Shown in pieces: positions 1-8,256 of a stretch of DNA of 64,000 nt; position 1 is the first letter of the stretch; every line of letters starts with the position of its first letter. The notes under the pieces are model-generated. The model ran no database searches. It worked only from the letters and a program-made list of their open reading frames with translations, and was not told the DNA's origin. Origin of the DNA: a bacterium. Its GTDB lineage: Bacteria > Verrucomicrobiota > Verrucomicrobiia > Limisphaerales > J093. The translations under genes and the position numbers were made by a program. The stretch spans positions 62,001 to 126,000 of the forward strand of contig JAJXZJ010000046.1 in NCBI GenBank assembly GCA_021780105.1, given 5' to 3'.

Positions 1-1
1 C

Positions 2-190
2 ATCAACCGCCACACGCTGCTGACTAGCGCGCTGTTTCTGCCGGCCGTGCCGCTGGGCGTCTGGCTGGGCGTGTGGATGAACCGGCGCATTCCGGAGAAG
101 TGGTTCGCGCCGGTCATTTACGCGTTGGTTTTCGTGGCCGGCCTCGAACTGGTCGGCGCCTTCGATCTGGCGCGCTGGCTTGGCGTTTGA
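2..190 (+). CDS. TauE/SafE-like permease, C-terminal fragment
   Basis: Only the last 62 residues lie in the window; the gene enters from the left edge. The fragment has one hydrophobic stretch starting at about residue 11 (ALFLPAVPLGVWLGVWM), a short charged loop (NRRIPEKW) and a second hydrophobic helix before the stop. This helix-loop-helix with an RxPxxxF/W-like turn is the usual ending of TauE/SafE (DUF81) sulfite or anion exporters. No neighbour supports a substrate. Another small multispanning transporter cannot be excluded because only the C-terminus is visible. Confidence 0.55.
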   Translation: MNRHTLLTSALFLPAVPLGVWLGVWMNRRIPEKWFAPVIYALVFVAGLELVGAFDLARWLGV

Positions 191-320
191 CGCCGTCGGC
201 GGTGTTTTCCACAATAGGGATATGCACTGTTCTCAAGTGCCTGCTATTTGTTGTGGGCGGAACCACGGCCGCCGATTAGATCACTTCCATCAATTATCTA
301 ACCTTCCGTCTTTCCCCGTC

Positions 321-356
321 AAAAAACGCCCGTTGGCACGCTGCCGGCGGGCGTTT
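321..356 (+). terminator. Hairpin terminator after the TauE-like gene
   Basis: A 9-bp stem (AAACGCCCG at 324-332 pairing with CGGGCGTTT at 348-356) continues through two G-T wobbles into an inner GGCA/TGCC stem with a CGC loop. That makes about 15 paired positions, with six A on the left and TTTCC on the right. It lies about 130 nt after the TauE-like stop and before the toxin-antitoxin genes. The A tract on one side and T run on the other suggest it may work in both directions. Confidence 0.6.
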
Positions 357-423
357 CCGCTTAAGGAAGGGCGGTTGACCGTCCGGGGCGGCGGCGGGCG
401 TGTCCGGGCGAAGGAGGCTTGAA

Positions 424-729
424 ATGGCCAGCCAACGGTGGGATAATCCCACTATGATAACAGTGAAGACTGACAAGAAGCGCCGCGTTGCGCTACCCGG
501 AGCGCAAATTCACTCCGTCTTTGTGGTGTCCCGGCCAGACGAGCGCAGTTACCTGTTGACGGTCCTGGACGAGCCAGAGGTGGTGGACCTGGTGCCGGCA
601 ATGTTCGTTGGCCTTAAACCTCTGACGAGACAGGAAGCGGCCGCGTGCTTTGCCCCGAATGCAGACTTTGACGAGCTGGAGGCGGCAATGGCCCGCAACC
701 GGCACATTCCCCAGGAGCAGGCAGCATGA
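424..729 (+). CDS. AbrB/MazE-like antitoxin of a toxin-antitoxin pair
   Basis: A 101-residue protein. The ATG at 424 is chosen because a strong AAGGAGG ribosome-binding site lies at 411-417. Residues 11-45 (MITVKTDKKRRVALPG, then a strand-rich stretch) resemble the swapped-hairpin AbrB/SpoVT DNA-binding fold. The C-terminal half is helical and acidic, as expected of a toxin-binding antitoxin tail. The stop overlaps the start of the PemK/MazF-like gene by four bases (ATGA). The pair probably autoregulates from a promoter in 357-410, which is inferred from family behaviour rather than seen. Confidence 0.6.
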   Translation: MASQRWDNPTMITVKTDKKRRVALPGAQIHSVFVVSRPDERSYLLTVLDEPEVVDLVPAMFVGLKPLTRQEAAACFAPNADFDELEAAMARNRHIPQEQAA

Positions 730-1052
730 AGGCTTGGGACATTTACAGCTATCAGCCCGCCGGCTGGCCAGAGCCTAATCCCGTGGTCATCGTGTCGCAT
801 CCTGGCCGGGTGGCCAACAAGCCCGACGTGGAAGTTTTGCTCTGCACGTCCAAACGCCTCACACGCGCGCAAGGTCCGGGCGAAACGGTCCTGGACGAAG
901 CCGACGGTCTGGACTGGCCCACGCTCTGCAAATGCGACCTGATTCATGCGATCGCCAAAGGGGAATTGCGGCAGCGGCGGGGGCAAGTCACGCCGGAACG
1001 GCGGCGTCAGATCATCCGCGAAATTATGCGGGCGCATGACTGGCTCAGTTGA
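726..1052 (+). CDS. PemK/MazF-like toxin
   Basis: A 108-residue protein translationally coupled to the gene before it. The N-terminus (WDIYSYQPAGWPEPNPVVIVS) fits the MazF/PemK pattern of an initial strand, a loop and a P-V-V-I-V-S core strand. It is followed by a second core strand (VEVLLCTSKR). Family members are mRNA interferases or gyrase-inhibiting folds. Length and position next to an AbrB-like partner agree with this. The catalytic residues cannot be assigned confidently, so activity is inferred from fold and context. Confidence 0.6.
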   Translation: MKAWDIYSYQPAGWPEPNPVVIVSHPGRVANKPDVEVLLCTSKRLTRAQGPGETVLDEADGLDWPTLCKCDLIHAIAKGELRQRRGQVTPERRRQIIREIMRAHDWLS

Positions 1053-1240
1053 TCCGCCCGCGGAGCACTCGGCCTGAGTCGCAGTTCACGGCGACGAATT
1101 GCAGCATCGGCAGGGCGAAGATTTCATCGGCCGAAAGTCCCCACGGCGTCACAACCAAGTGGAATCATCCTCGCTTGGTCTGGGTGTTGCATCAGCATTA
1201 CCTGCAAGCAAATCAGTCCAGTGAAATCAATCAAGACGGG

Positions 1241-2092
1241 TTACGCTGCACGGTTTAATCGGCGCCTCAGTGCCAACGCGAGCAGACCAACACCCGCAAA
1301 GAGCGCGAAACCCGTGGATTCGGGGATCACGTAGGCAACCGAGTTATCCAGCAGAATGTAATCGCTGGTGGCTGCGTAACCATCCGCCATCAAGGTGCCG
1401 TCGGAGAAAATGACCAACCCGCCGCTGCCAACAGACATGGAACCTTTGGGCAAATAGCACAATGCCGCATTGCCATTGGCGTCCAAACTCGCCACCTCGA
1501 CCGCACTTGCCGGCAAGGTGCTGAACCATCCCGGCCAATATGAGACGGTGGCCGACACGGTTCCAAACGGTCCTCCACTGATGGGATCAGCCCCCGGCGT
1601 GTTCATCGTCATGCCTTGGGCATTGTTTAACGTCCCGGTGGTCACAAAGCCAAATGGATTGGCCAGGCTGTCGTTGGCGGGTTGACTTGCAGCGCCGGCA
1701 AACGTGTCGTTGTCCGTGAAAAGGATGGCGCCTCCTCCTCCGAGCACGAAGTTCTTAAGGGCATCCTGTTCCGTCGTGGAAAGCGGAACGATGGCGGCAT
1801 TGTTGGCGGTTCCCGCGCCAAGAATCACGACATCAACGCCGGACAGAAATGCCGGCGTGATCTGGTTGGCGGTCACAAACGTGGCGCCGGGAAACGCGGT
1901 CTGGAGTGAGGCTTGGGCACCGGTTACACCGCCACCATCGAAGCTCAAAGAACCACCCCGTGAGGCGTCGAATCCGCCAAAGACGATGCCGGCCGACAAG
2001 CTGGCATGGGCGAGTATTGCGATCACGATGCAGGTGACTGATTGACGTAGCAGGAAGCTTCTCGACACAGGCGGGATGATCAAAGTCTTCAT
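1241..2092 (-). CDS. PEP-CTERM sorting-domain protein with DUF4350/GATase-like core
   Basis: A 283-residue secreted protein. The start at 2092 gives a good signal peptide (basic MKT...SRSFLLR, then a hydrophobic segment ending LSAG). The C-terminus is a PEP-CTERM tripartite signal in variant form: VIPES, a hydrophobic helix (about 17 residues) and RRRLNR. Exosortase recognises such tails and anchors or releases the protein at the surface. The body contains a Rossmann-like segment (VDVVILGAG, ALKNFVLGGGGAILFTDN) resembling domains that hold a glutamine-amidotransferase-like fold, so it may be a ligand-binding surface protein. No exosortase gene is in the window. Confidence 0.75.
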   Translation of the reverse strand: MKTLIIPPVSRSFLLRQSVTCIVIAILAHASLSAGIVFGGFDASRGGSLSFDGGGVTGAQASLQTAFPGATFVTANQITPAFLSGVDVVILGAGTANNAAIVPLSTTEQDALKNFVLGGGGAILFTDNDTFAGAASQPANDSLANPFGFVTTGTLNNAQGMTMNTPGADPISGGPFGTVSATVSYWPGWFSTLPASAVEVASLDANGNAALCYLPKGSMSVGSGGLVIFSDGTLMADGYAATSDYILLDNSVAYVIPESTGFALFAGVGLLALALRRRLNRAA

Positions 2093-2355
2093 AACGAAAT
2101 CGGCTGGTTCAGGCCCACAGAAAGGTGACGCGCAGCGCAATCGTGCCGCTGCTCAGGTGTCTGTGACCTTATATTTACTACCGGCGGCTTCACCGTTCGC
2201 TTACAGAAAATATTGGAAAAGGTGTAAACGCCGTTGGGTTTGTTCCTGAATCCTGTTCTTGGGTGTGACCGGATTGTCAGCCATGCAAGCTCTTCAAACT
2301 TCGCCGACCCGTTTCCCTTCACCTTGGATGAACAAATTTTGGATCAGGGTTCCGG
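2093..2355. other. Intergenic region upstream of the PEP-CTERM gene
   Basis: About 260 bases without a convincing gene. On the minus strand an AT-rich patch (AAATATAAGG near 2165-2180, and an AATATT near 2205-2215) could hold the promoter of the PEP-CTERM gene, but no -35/-10 pair with good spacing stands out. Nothing else is recognised. Confidence 0.4.
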
Positions 2356-2392
2356 GCAGCGGTCGACCGGTCGCATGGGATGCTGCGTCCCT
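2356..2392 (+). repeat. 37-bp direct repeat, copy 1
   Basis: Identical to 2428-2464, with a 72-bp period from start to start. The unit begins GCAGCGGTCGACCGGTCGCA. It contains GGTCGACC, an 8-bp palindrome, overlapping a second self-complementary run (GACCGGTC). No coding role is evident, and the 35 bp between the copies is unrelated. Confidence 0.85.
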
Positions 2393-2427
2393 CAGCCATT
2401 GGTCACCTCCCGGCGCCGCCGGTCCCA

Positions 2428-2464
2428 GCAGCGGTCGACCGGTCGCATGGGATGCTGCGTCCCT
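2428..2464 (+). repeat. 37-bp direct repeat, copy 2
   Basis: Exact second copy of the unit at 2356-2392. It ends 27 bases before the start of the frameshifted small gene at 2492 and lies immediately before that gene's ribosome-binding site, so a regulatory or slippage-generated origin is possible. Confidence 0.85.
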
Positions 2465-2491
2465 GCCGGGCAAGGAAAGGAGGTGGGGACC

Positions 2492-2724
2492 ATGTCACCC
2501 ACGGAATTTGGCGAGAAACTCGTAAAGCGGTCAACGCATGGAAGACGTTGCGCCCGGCCAAGCAGTTTGAGGGCATGATCCTGGCGCCGTTTACGGCCAA
2601 GGTGCAGCCCAGTCTGGACGTGCGGGCGGAGACCAAGAAGCTCGACGACCTGATGACGGCGCGAATTGGCCTGCGTGGCAAGACGGGCGTGACACGCAAG
2701 CGAACCGCGGCGGCGAAAGCGTAA
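2492..2724 (+). pseudogene. Frameshifted small conserved protein
   Basis: An AAAGGAGG ribosome-binding site precedes ATG at 2492, which opens MSPTEFGEKLVK. Around 2515-2530 the reading continues in another frame as AVNAWKTLRPAKQFEGM, running to the stop at 2724. The second part (NAW-TLRP, FxGM, AKVQPSLDVR) resembles a small protein I associate with Verrucomicrobia genomes, of unknown function. The good start signal and continuing homology imply one gene broken by a single indel. The downstream end (GKTGVTRKRTAAAKA) is basic and low-complexity. Confidence 0.5.
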
Positions 2725-2748
2725 CGCCGCGTCCAAATAAACAGAGCA

Positions 2749-2774
2749 AGCCGGACCAGCAGGGTGGTCCGGCT
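2749..2774. terminator. Perfect 10-bp hairpin between the small gene and norB
   Basis: AGCCGGACCA at 2749-2758 pairs perfectly with TGGTCCGGCT at 2765-2774 around a 6-nt loop. It is GC-rich and lies 24 bases after the stop of the frameshifted gene and 90 bases from the norB stop, which reads toward it. No long U tract follows on either strand, so termination efficiency is uncertain. Confidence 0.55.
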
Positions 2775-2863
2775 ATTGTGTCTCAAAGCGCGGAAGCCAG
2801 CCTCCGGCTCGCGGGATCAAAGGCGACAAGATTTGCCGTCGCGTTGACCTCTTCGTCGGAGAG

Positions 2864-5098
2864 TTACTCGGTGGACCAGCCGGTTTTCAGGCCAATGATA
2901 AACCAACCCAGCGCCAGCGTGCCGATGCCGAAGATGGTGTCGCCGATGACGCGCATCCAGCGGAGTTTGTCCATGAGGCCGGTTTGGAGAAAATCGGCCG
3001 AGCGGGCATACCACATGCCGTGGTTGACGCTGGCCACGGTCTGGAGCAGGCCGATCGGCAACAAGCTGAGCAAGACCATCAGCGCGAGGCCGATGTTAAT
3101 CGCCCAGAATGCGAACCGAATCTGGCCGTTGCGCCAGGCGCGCGGGCCGTTGAGGCTGCGGAGGCAGAAGAGCATCAGGCCGATGCCCAACATGCCGTAA
3201 ACGCCGAAGAGCGCGGTGTGGCCATGCACCGGCGTGGTGTTGAGGCCCTGCATGTAATAAAGTGCGATCGGTGGATTGATCAGGAACCCGAACAGTCCTG
3301 CGCCAACCAGGTTCCAGAAGCCGACCGCGACAAAGAACTTGATCGGCCATTGATACGCCGACACCCAGCCCTGCATCCGGCCGGCGCGCAGGTTGCCATA
3401 CGACTCAAATCCGATCAGCACCAGCGGCACCACTTCGAGCGCGCTGAACGTCGCGCCCAGCGCCAGGATCGAGGTTGGCGTGCCGGTGAAGTAGAGGTGA
3501 TGGAAGGTGCCGATGATGCCGCCCGACAGGAAAATGATCGTCGAGAACAGCACGGCGCTGGTCGCTGACCTGGCGCGCAACAGTCCCATCCGCACGAACA
3601 GGAAGGCGATGACGACGGTGGCGAACACCTCGAAGAAGCCTTCCACCCACAGATGCACCACCCACCAGCGCCAATACTCGGCCACCGCGAGCGTCGTCTG
3701 CCGTTGCCACATGAGTCCGGCCGCGTAAAACCCGGCGATGGCCGTGGCGGAAATCACAAACAGCGCCAACAGTTGGCGGTTCTCACCCGGTTTCCGCAAC
3801 ACGGGCACCAGCACCCGGCCGATGAGCAACAGCCACACGACCAGCCCCACGAACAGGAACAACTGCCAGAACCGCCCCAAGTCCACATACTCGTAGCCTT
3901 GGTGACCGAACCAGAAGTTCGCCACGAACCCGAGCTTTTGCTGCACCGCCAGCCATTGTCCCGTCAATGAGCCGGCCACGATGATCAGCAGGCACACGAA
4001 CAGGAAGTTCACGCCGGCCCGCTGGAACTTCGGTTCGCCGCCGGCAACCATTGGGGCGACGAACAGGCCCGCGGCCAGCCACGCCGTGGCAATCCAGAAA
4101 ATGCCGAGCTGCAGGTGCCACGTCCGCGTGACCGCATACGGCAGCCACTTGGCCAGCGGGATGCCGTAGAAGCTGTTGCCCTCCACGCCGTAGTGCGCGG
4201 TAATCACGCCCAGACCGACTTGCGCCAGGATCAACGCTGTCACGACCCAGAAATACTTCAGCGTCGCCTTCATGGACGGCGTCAGCGTAATTGCCCGCAA
4301 CGGGTCGGTGGCGGGTGGCGCCGGCGGCGCCTCCTCCTTGCGCGACGCCATGTGCCATGCCAGCGCGCCGATGCCGCCCAGCAGCAACACGAAACTGAAC
4401 ACGGACCAGATGACGATCGAGCCGGACGGCGCATTGTCAATCAACGCCTCCGACGGCCAGTTTTGCGTGTAGGTGATGGCGGCGCCGGGCCGGTCGGTCG
4501 CGCACGCCCATGCCGTCCAGAAGAAGAATGCGTTCAGCAATCGCTGGCGCTCCGGATCCTTGATGGCGTTGGCGGGGATGGCATAGGCGTCGCGCAGCTT
4601 GTCCAGGCGGGGATCATTACCAAACAGCGACGTGTAATGCGCCGCGACTGCCGCGATCGCCTCCGCGCGCACCGGCGAGACCACCAGGTCACCGGTCGTC
4701 GCGTTGTAGGTGTTCGTGCGGATTTCCTGTTTCAACCTGGCCTTCAACATCGCCTGTTGTTCAACGCCCAACTGCGCATAAGGCTTGCCCGCCGTGGCGT
4801 TGGCCCAATGATCCAGAATCCAGGTCAACTCCCGGTGCAACCAGTCCGCCGACCAGTCCGGCGCCACATACGCGCCGTGGCCCCAGACCGTGCCGACTTC
4901 CTGGCCGCCGATGGATTGCCAGACGTTCTGCCCGTCCTTGATGTCCTGGCCGGTGAACAGGACCTTCCCCTCCGTGGTCACCACGCGGGCCGGAGTCGGC
5001 GGCGTCGTGTGATAAATCTCGCGGCCGAAATAGCCCAGCACGGCGAATGAGCCGGCGATCACCAGGGCGAACCACAACCAGAGTTTCTTGTTTTGCAT
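2864..5098 (-). CDS. norB: Quinol-dependent nitric oxide reductase (qNOR)
   Basis: A 744-residue single-subunit NO reductase that reduces two NO to N2O with electrons from quinol. The first third is the periplasmic cytochrome-c-like domain fused to NorB, lacking a CXXCH haem site as in qNOR (WQSIGGQEVGTVWGHGAYVAPDW region). About 12-14 membrane helices follow. Haem and FeB ligands are recognisable: RTWHLQLG, VVHLWVEGFFEVF (His and the conserved Glu), TFHHLYFTGTP and TPVHGHTALFGVYG. The start at 5098 is preferred because AAAGGA precedes it; ATGs up to 5137 are alternatives. It follows the hemerythrin gene in the same direction, probably as one transcript. Confidence 0.93.
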   Translation of the reverse strand: MQNKKLWLWFALVIAGSFAVLGYFGREIYHTTPPTPARVVTTEGKVLFTGQDIKDGQNVWQSIGGQEVGTVWGHGAYVAPDWSADWLHRELTWILDHWANATAGKPYAQLGVEQQAMLKARLKQEIRTNTYNATTGDLVVSPVRAEAIAAVAAHYTSLFGNDPRLDKLRDAYAIPANAIKDPERQRLLNAFFFWTAWACATDRPGAAITYTQNWPSEALIDNAPSGSIVIWSVFSFVLLLGGIGALAWHMASRKEEAPPAPPATDPLRAITLTPSMKATLKYFWVVTALILAQVGLGVITAHYGVEGNSFYGIPLAKWLPYAVTRTWHLQLGIFWIATAWLAAGLFVAPMVAGGEPKFQRAGVNFLFVCLLIIVAGSLTGQWLAVQQKLGFVANFWFGHQGYEYVDLGRFWQLFLFVGLVVWLLLIGRVLVPVLRKPGENRQLLALFVISATAIAGFYAAGLMWQRQTTLAVAEYWRWWVVHLWVEGFFEVFATVVIAFLFVRMGLLRARSATSAVLFSTIIFLSGGIIGTFHHLYFTGTPTSILALGATFSALEVVPLVLIGFESYGNLRAGRMQGWVSAYQWPIKFFVAVGFWNLVGAGLFGFLINPPIALYYMQGLNTTPVHGHTALFGVYGMLGIGLMLFCLRSLNGPRAWRNGQIRFAFWAINIGLALMVLLSLLPIGLLQTVASVNHGMWYARSADFLQTGLMDKLRWMRVIGDTIFGIGTLALGWFIIGLKTGWSTE

Positions 5099-5152
5099 GA
5101 CGTATTCCTTTGCGATGGGGTCGTTCATTCGTGACAAAGCGGGAAGCCGCGT

Positions 5153-5608
5153 TCAACGCGCCGCCCCGGTGGCCACGCCCATGCGCGCAAACACGCCGTG
5201 GCGGTCCGCCGGGGGCAGCATGTCGTCAATGGCGGGATAAAGGATCTGTTCCTCCTTCCAGTTGTGGTCCGCGAGGGTTTGCTGGAGGCCGGCTTCCTCG
5301 GCGTCGGTGGCCACGTCGTGCTGCGCCAGCTTTTGCGCGATGTCGTGCAGGAATTGCTTGATCCGGGCGTGTTCCATCCGCATCACCGCGGTCGGCCCGG
5401 CGTCCCGCATTCCCGTCCGGCTCTCGAAACCGGGGAACAGAATCTCCTCCTCCCACACGATGTGCCGCTCGAGGCCGGCCTTGAATTCGGCGAAGCAGGC
5501 GGCGGCCCGGGCCGGGTCGGTGTGCTTCACCGCCTGGAATTCGTGGTAAATGGCTTCCAGCCGCGTGTGATCGTCCTGGAAATAAACAGCAATTGAATCG
5601 GTTTTCAT
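5153..5608 (-). CDS. Hemerythrin-domain protein, partner of norB
   Basis: A 151-residue four-helix hemerythrin/HHE protein. The di-iron ligand pattern is visible: DDHTRLEAIYHE near residues 13-23, HIVWEEE, MEHARIKQF and a final DHNWKEEQILYPA, giving the expected His and Glu ligands. Such proteins bind O2 or NO or take part in repair of iron centres under nitrosative stress. The start at 5608 is the internal ATG (MKTDSIAV). It is the first gene of the norB transcript and has an FNR/DNR-type box about 60 bases upstream. NO sensing versus protection cannot be decided from sequence. Confidence 0.85.
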   Translation of the reverse strand: MKTDSIAVYFQDDHTRLEAIYHEFQAVKHTDPARAAACFAEFKAGLERHIVWEEEILFPGFESRTGMRDAGPTAVMRMEHARIKQFLHDIAQKLAQHDVATDAEEAGLQQTLADHNWKEEQILYPAIDDMLPPADRHGVFARMGVATGAAR

Positions 5609-5661
5609 AAATTGTTCTCTTGCGAACAAAATCAGGTTAGCCGTTTCTGACCGCGGGCGGA

Positions 5662-5675
5662 TTGATGCAAATCAA
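5662..5675 (-). promoter_or_regulatory. Perfect FNR/DNR-type operator for the NO-reductase operon
   Basis: TTGATGCAAATCAA is a perfect match to the CRP/FNR-family consensus TTGAT-N4-ATCAA and reads as a palindrome in both directions. Its centre is about 60 bases upstream of the hemerythrin start codon. That suits a class II activator position near -41.5 if transcription starts near 5627; TAACCT at 5634-5639 on the minus strand is a possible -10. FNR or the NO-responsive DNR/NNR is the expected regulator; neither gene is in the window. Confidence 0.75.
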
Positions 5676-5772
5676 ACAAACGAGAGGATTCGTCGAGACC
5701 GCCCGTCGGGCGGCGCCACCGCGCCAGCCACGACGGGGACCATCTGTCCACCACCAGCCAGGCCGGGTTGCG

Positions 5773-6648
5773 TCAGCAACCGTGTTCGGGCCGCAGCCGG
5801 CCGATGGCCGTCAGGATGCCGTGCAACAGGGCGTAAGGGTTGGGGGGGCAGCCGGGAATGTAAACGTCCACGGGAATCACCGTGTCCACGGCGCCGCGCG
5901 TGGCGTAGTTCACGCCGAAGATGCCGCCGCTGCAACCGCAGGCACCGACGGCAAGAACGAGACGCGGGGCGGGCGTGGCGTCGTAGGTCTTTTTGAGGGC
6001 GAGTTCCATGTTGCGCGTCACCGGTCCGGTCACCAGCAGCAGATCCGCGTGGCGCGGCGAGGCGACGAAATGGATGCCGAAGCGCTCCACGTCATAGACC
6101 GGGCCGTTGAGGCCGACGATTTCGATTTCGCAGCCGTTGCAGGAGCCGGCGTCCACTTCGCGGATGTGCAGGGAGCGGCCGAAGATTCGGCCGGCACGCC
6201 GTTTGATTTGCCGGCCGAGGGCTTCCACGGATGGCGGCGGTGCGGCGCTGGCTTCGCCCCGGCACGCCGGCGTGCCGGCGGGCGGCGAAGTCAACCGCTC
6301 GTGGGTGCCGTCGGGCTTGAGGCGGTAGCCGGCGGCCGCCACCAGATCGGCGCGGCGGCGGGCGGCGCATTCGCAATCGTGGGTCATGCGGATGGCCGGG
6401 TCCACGTCGGCGCAAAGGCCGCAAAAGACGCACTGGGCCAGGTCGAGCCGGGCAACGCGCTGCCCCTTCGCGTCCTGATACGCGATGGCGCCGGTCGGGC
6501 AGATGGCGGCGGCGGGCCGGGCATCCTTCCAGTTGGCCCAGTCAATCTCCGGTCGGCCGCGGACGTGGGCGGACACGTCGGGCGGCGTGGCCGGGTAGCT
6601 CGTGGTGACGATGCCGGTGGAAAGGCTTTTGCCAAGGATGCCAAGCAT
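5773..6648 (-). CDS. Set A small subunit: ferredoxin-NuoB (HyfH/HyfI-like) fusion
   Basis: A 291-residue protein that would carry electrons to the catalytic interface of the set A complex. The N-terminal part has one [4Fe-4S] site (Cys50 with Cys73, 76, 79). After a variable Pro/Ala linker, residues 160-285 are NuoB/HyfI-like with all four cluster ligands: Cys170 and 173 (GSCNGCE), Cys237 (VGACGCSGG) and Cys267 (IPGCPPNP). In Escherichia coli these functions are split between HyfH and HyfI. It is the last gene of the long minus-strand operon, 3 bases after the large subunit. No terminator is obvious before the convergent-free space at 5676-5772. Confidence 0.88.
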   Translation of the reverse strand: MLGILGKSLSTGIVTTSYPATPPDVSAHVRGRPEIDWANWKDARPAAAICPTGAIAYQDAKGQRVARLDLAQCVFCGLCADVDPAIRMTHDCECAARRRADLVAAAGYRLKPDGTHERLTSPPAGTPACRGEASAAPPPSVEALGRQIKRRAGRIFGRSLHIREVDAGSCNGCEIEIVGLNGPVYDVERFGIHFVASPRHADLLLVTGPVTRNMELALKKTYDATPAPRLVLAVGACGCSGGIFGVNYATRGAVDTVIPVDVYIPGCPPNPYALLHGILTAIGRLRPEHGC

Positions 6649-6651
6649 AGG

Positions 6652-8256
6652 TCAGCGGTCCGTGCCGGAATAGGACAGGTTGAAACTCTTGTTCACGACG
6701 GGGAAGTCGGGGACGATGTTGCCGAGGATGGCTTCGCTTAATGCCGGCCAGTTTTGGAGCGACGGATCCTTGATTTTGCAGCGTGCGAGCCGGTTGTCCG
6801 GGGCGGTGCGAATCCAGTGGAAGATTTCGCCGCGCCAGCCTTCAACATAGCCCAGCGCCGCGCGGTCGGCGGGCACCTCGCCGACGGCCGCATGCACCGG
6901 CCCGCCGGGCAGCTTGGCGATGAACTGCTCGATGAGCGAAAGGGACTCGCGCACTTCGTCCACGCGCACCCGCAGGCGGTGACGCACGTCGCCGGCCTGA
7001 TAGACCGGCACCTTGACCTTGACCTGGTCGTAGGCGGCGTGGGGAAAGTCGCGGCGCAGATCGTGGTCAAAGCCGGAGGCCCGGCCCGCGATGCCCACGA
7101 CGCCGAGGTCGCGGGCCACGCCCGGCTTGAGAATGCCGGTGGTTTGCAGACGGTCGAGGGTGGACGAAGACCGTTCGACGAGTTGCACCAGCGCGGCAAA
7201 TTCGGGCCGCAACTCCGCCACCAGTCCGGCGAGAACCTTGAGCTGGGAGGCGTCCCAGTCGAAGCGCACGCCGCCCAGGCAGGCCTGGCCGCGCAGGAGC
7301 CGGTTGCCGGTCAGGTGTTCATTGACGCGCAGGATTTTCTCCTTCAACCGCAGGGCGTGCATGTTCGCCGTGACGAACGCCACGTCCGTGCAAATCGCGC
7401 CGATGTCCGCGATGTGATTGTGCAGGCGCTCCAGTTCCAGACACACCGAACGCAAGACGCGTCCCCGCGGCGGCGCATCAACGCCGGCCGCCCGTTCGAC
7501 GGCGTGGCAGAACGCCGTGGCGTGCGCAAAACTGGAATCGCCGGAAATGCTTTCGGCCAGGCGGACGCCATGAGCGATGGGCAAATGCTCGAACAGTTTT
7601 TCCGTCCCCTTGTGGACGTAGAACAGGCGCAATTGAAGATAAAGGACCGGCTCGCCGGCCACGCTGAACAGGAAGTGCCCCGGTTCGATGATGCCGGCAT
7701 GCACCGGACCCACCGGCACCTGGAAGACGCCTTCGCCTTCCACCTTGCGAAACTTGTGGCGCTCGCCTTGAAACGGCGGCAGCACCGTCTTCAAATCGAA
7801 ATCCTTGCGCAGCGGATACACCTCCGGCCAGTCGTCGTGCAGGGCGCAGCGGCGCGGGTTGGGATGGCCGATGAGCTTCAAACCGAAGAGGTCCTGCACT
7901 TCGCGCTCCTGCCAGTTGACGCCGGGAAAGGCGTTGGCCAGGGACGGGAACTCCGGCGTCTCCGGGGGAACCGGCGCGCGGAGGATGAGGAAGCCGTGCG
8001 CCGCGTCGAGCGCCAACACGTAGTAGAGATGGAACACCCCGGCCTCCGCGCGCGCGTCGTCGGCGAACACGGTTACCAGGCGGGCGTTCCAGTTCCGATA
8101 AAGATGGGCGCAACAACCGGAAACCAGGTCCAGGGGGGCGTGAAAATAGATTTCGTTGGAACGCGGGGCGACGCAAGTGCCGAGCCGGCCGTGGAAACGC
8201 CGGGTGAGTTCTTCGACGACGGGCCGAAGCTCGCTGGAAACGTGCGATAGCATCAT
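6652..8256 (-). CDS. Set A large subunit: NuoC-NuoD/HyfG-like fusion without nickel ligands
   Basis: A 534-residue protein with a NuoC-like domain (WQEREVQDLFGLKLIGHPNP, residues 115-134) followed by a NuoD/HyfG domain (GPVHAGIIEPGHF, residues 183-195). [NiFe] hydrogenases of group 4 have CGIC near the middle and DPCYSCTDR at the end. Here the equivalents are SGDS (Ser238, Ser241) and NLSYSGTDR (Ser528, Gly531), so no nickel site can form. The ATG at 8256 overlaps the upstream stop (ATGATG). The reading frame stays open far upstream, but that part is antiporter DNA in another frame. Confidence 0.9.
   Translation of the reverse strand: MMLSHVSSELRPVVEELTRRFHGRLGTCVAPRSNEIYFHAPLDLVSGCCAHLYRNWNARLVTVFADDARAEAGVFHLYYVLALDAAHGFLILRAPVPPETPEFPSLANAFPGVNWQEREVQDLFGLKLIGHPNPRRCALHDDWPEVYPLRKDFDLKTVLPPFQGERHKFRKVEGEGVFQVPVGPVHAGIIEPGHFLFSVAGEPVLYLQLRLFYVHKGTEKLFEHLPIAHGVRLAESISGDSSFAHATAFCHAVERAAGVDAPPRGRVLRSVCLELERLHNHIADIGAICTDVAFVTANMHALRLKEKILRVNEHLTGNRLLRGQACLGGVRFDWDASQLKVLAGLVAELRPEFAALVQLVERSSSTLDRLQTTGILKPGVARDLGVVGIAGRASGFDHDLRRDFPHAAYDQVKVKVPVYQAGDVRHRLRVRVDEVRESLSLIEQFIAKLPGGPVHAAVGEVPADRAALGYVEGWRGEIFHWIRTAPDNRLARCKIKDPSLQNWPALSEAILGNIVPDFPVVNKSFNLSYSGTDR

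Noticed and set aside
1049-1258. Small gene after the toxin gene
   Set aside because: No ribosome-binding site or recognisable domain; it ends within the PEP-CTERM gene on the other strand and looks like a chance frame.
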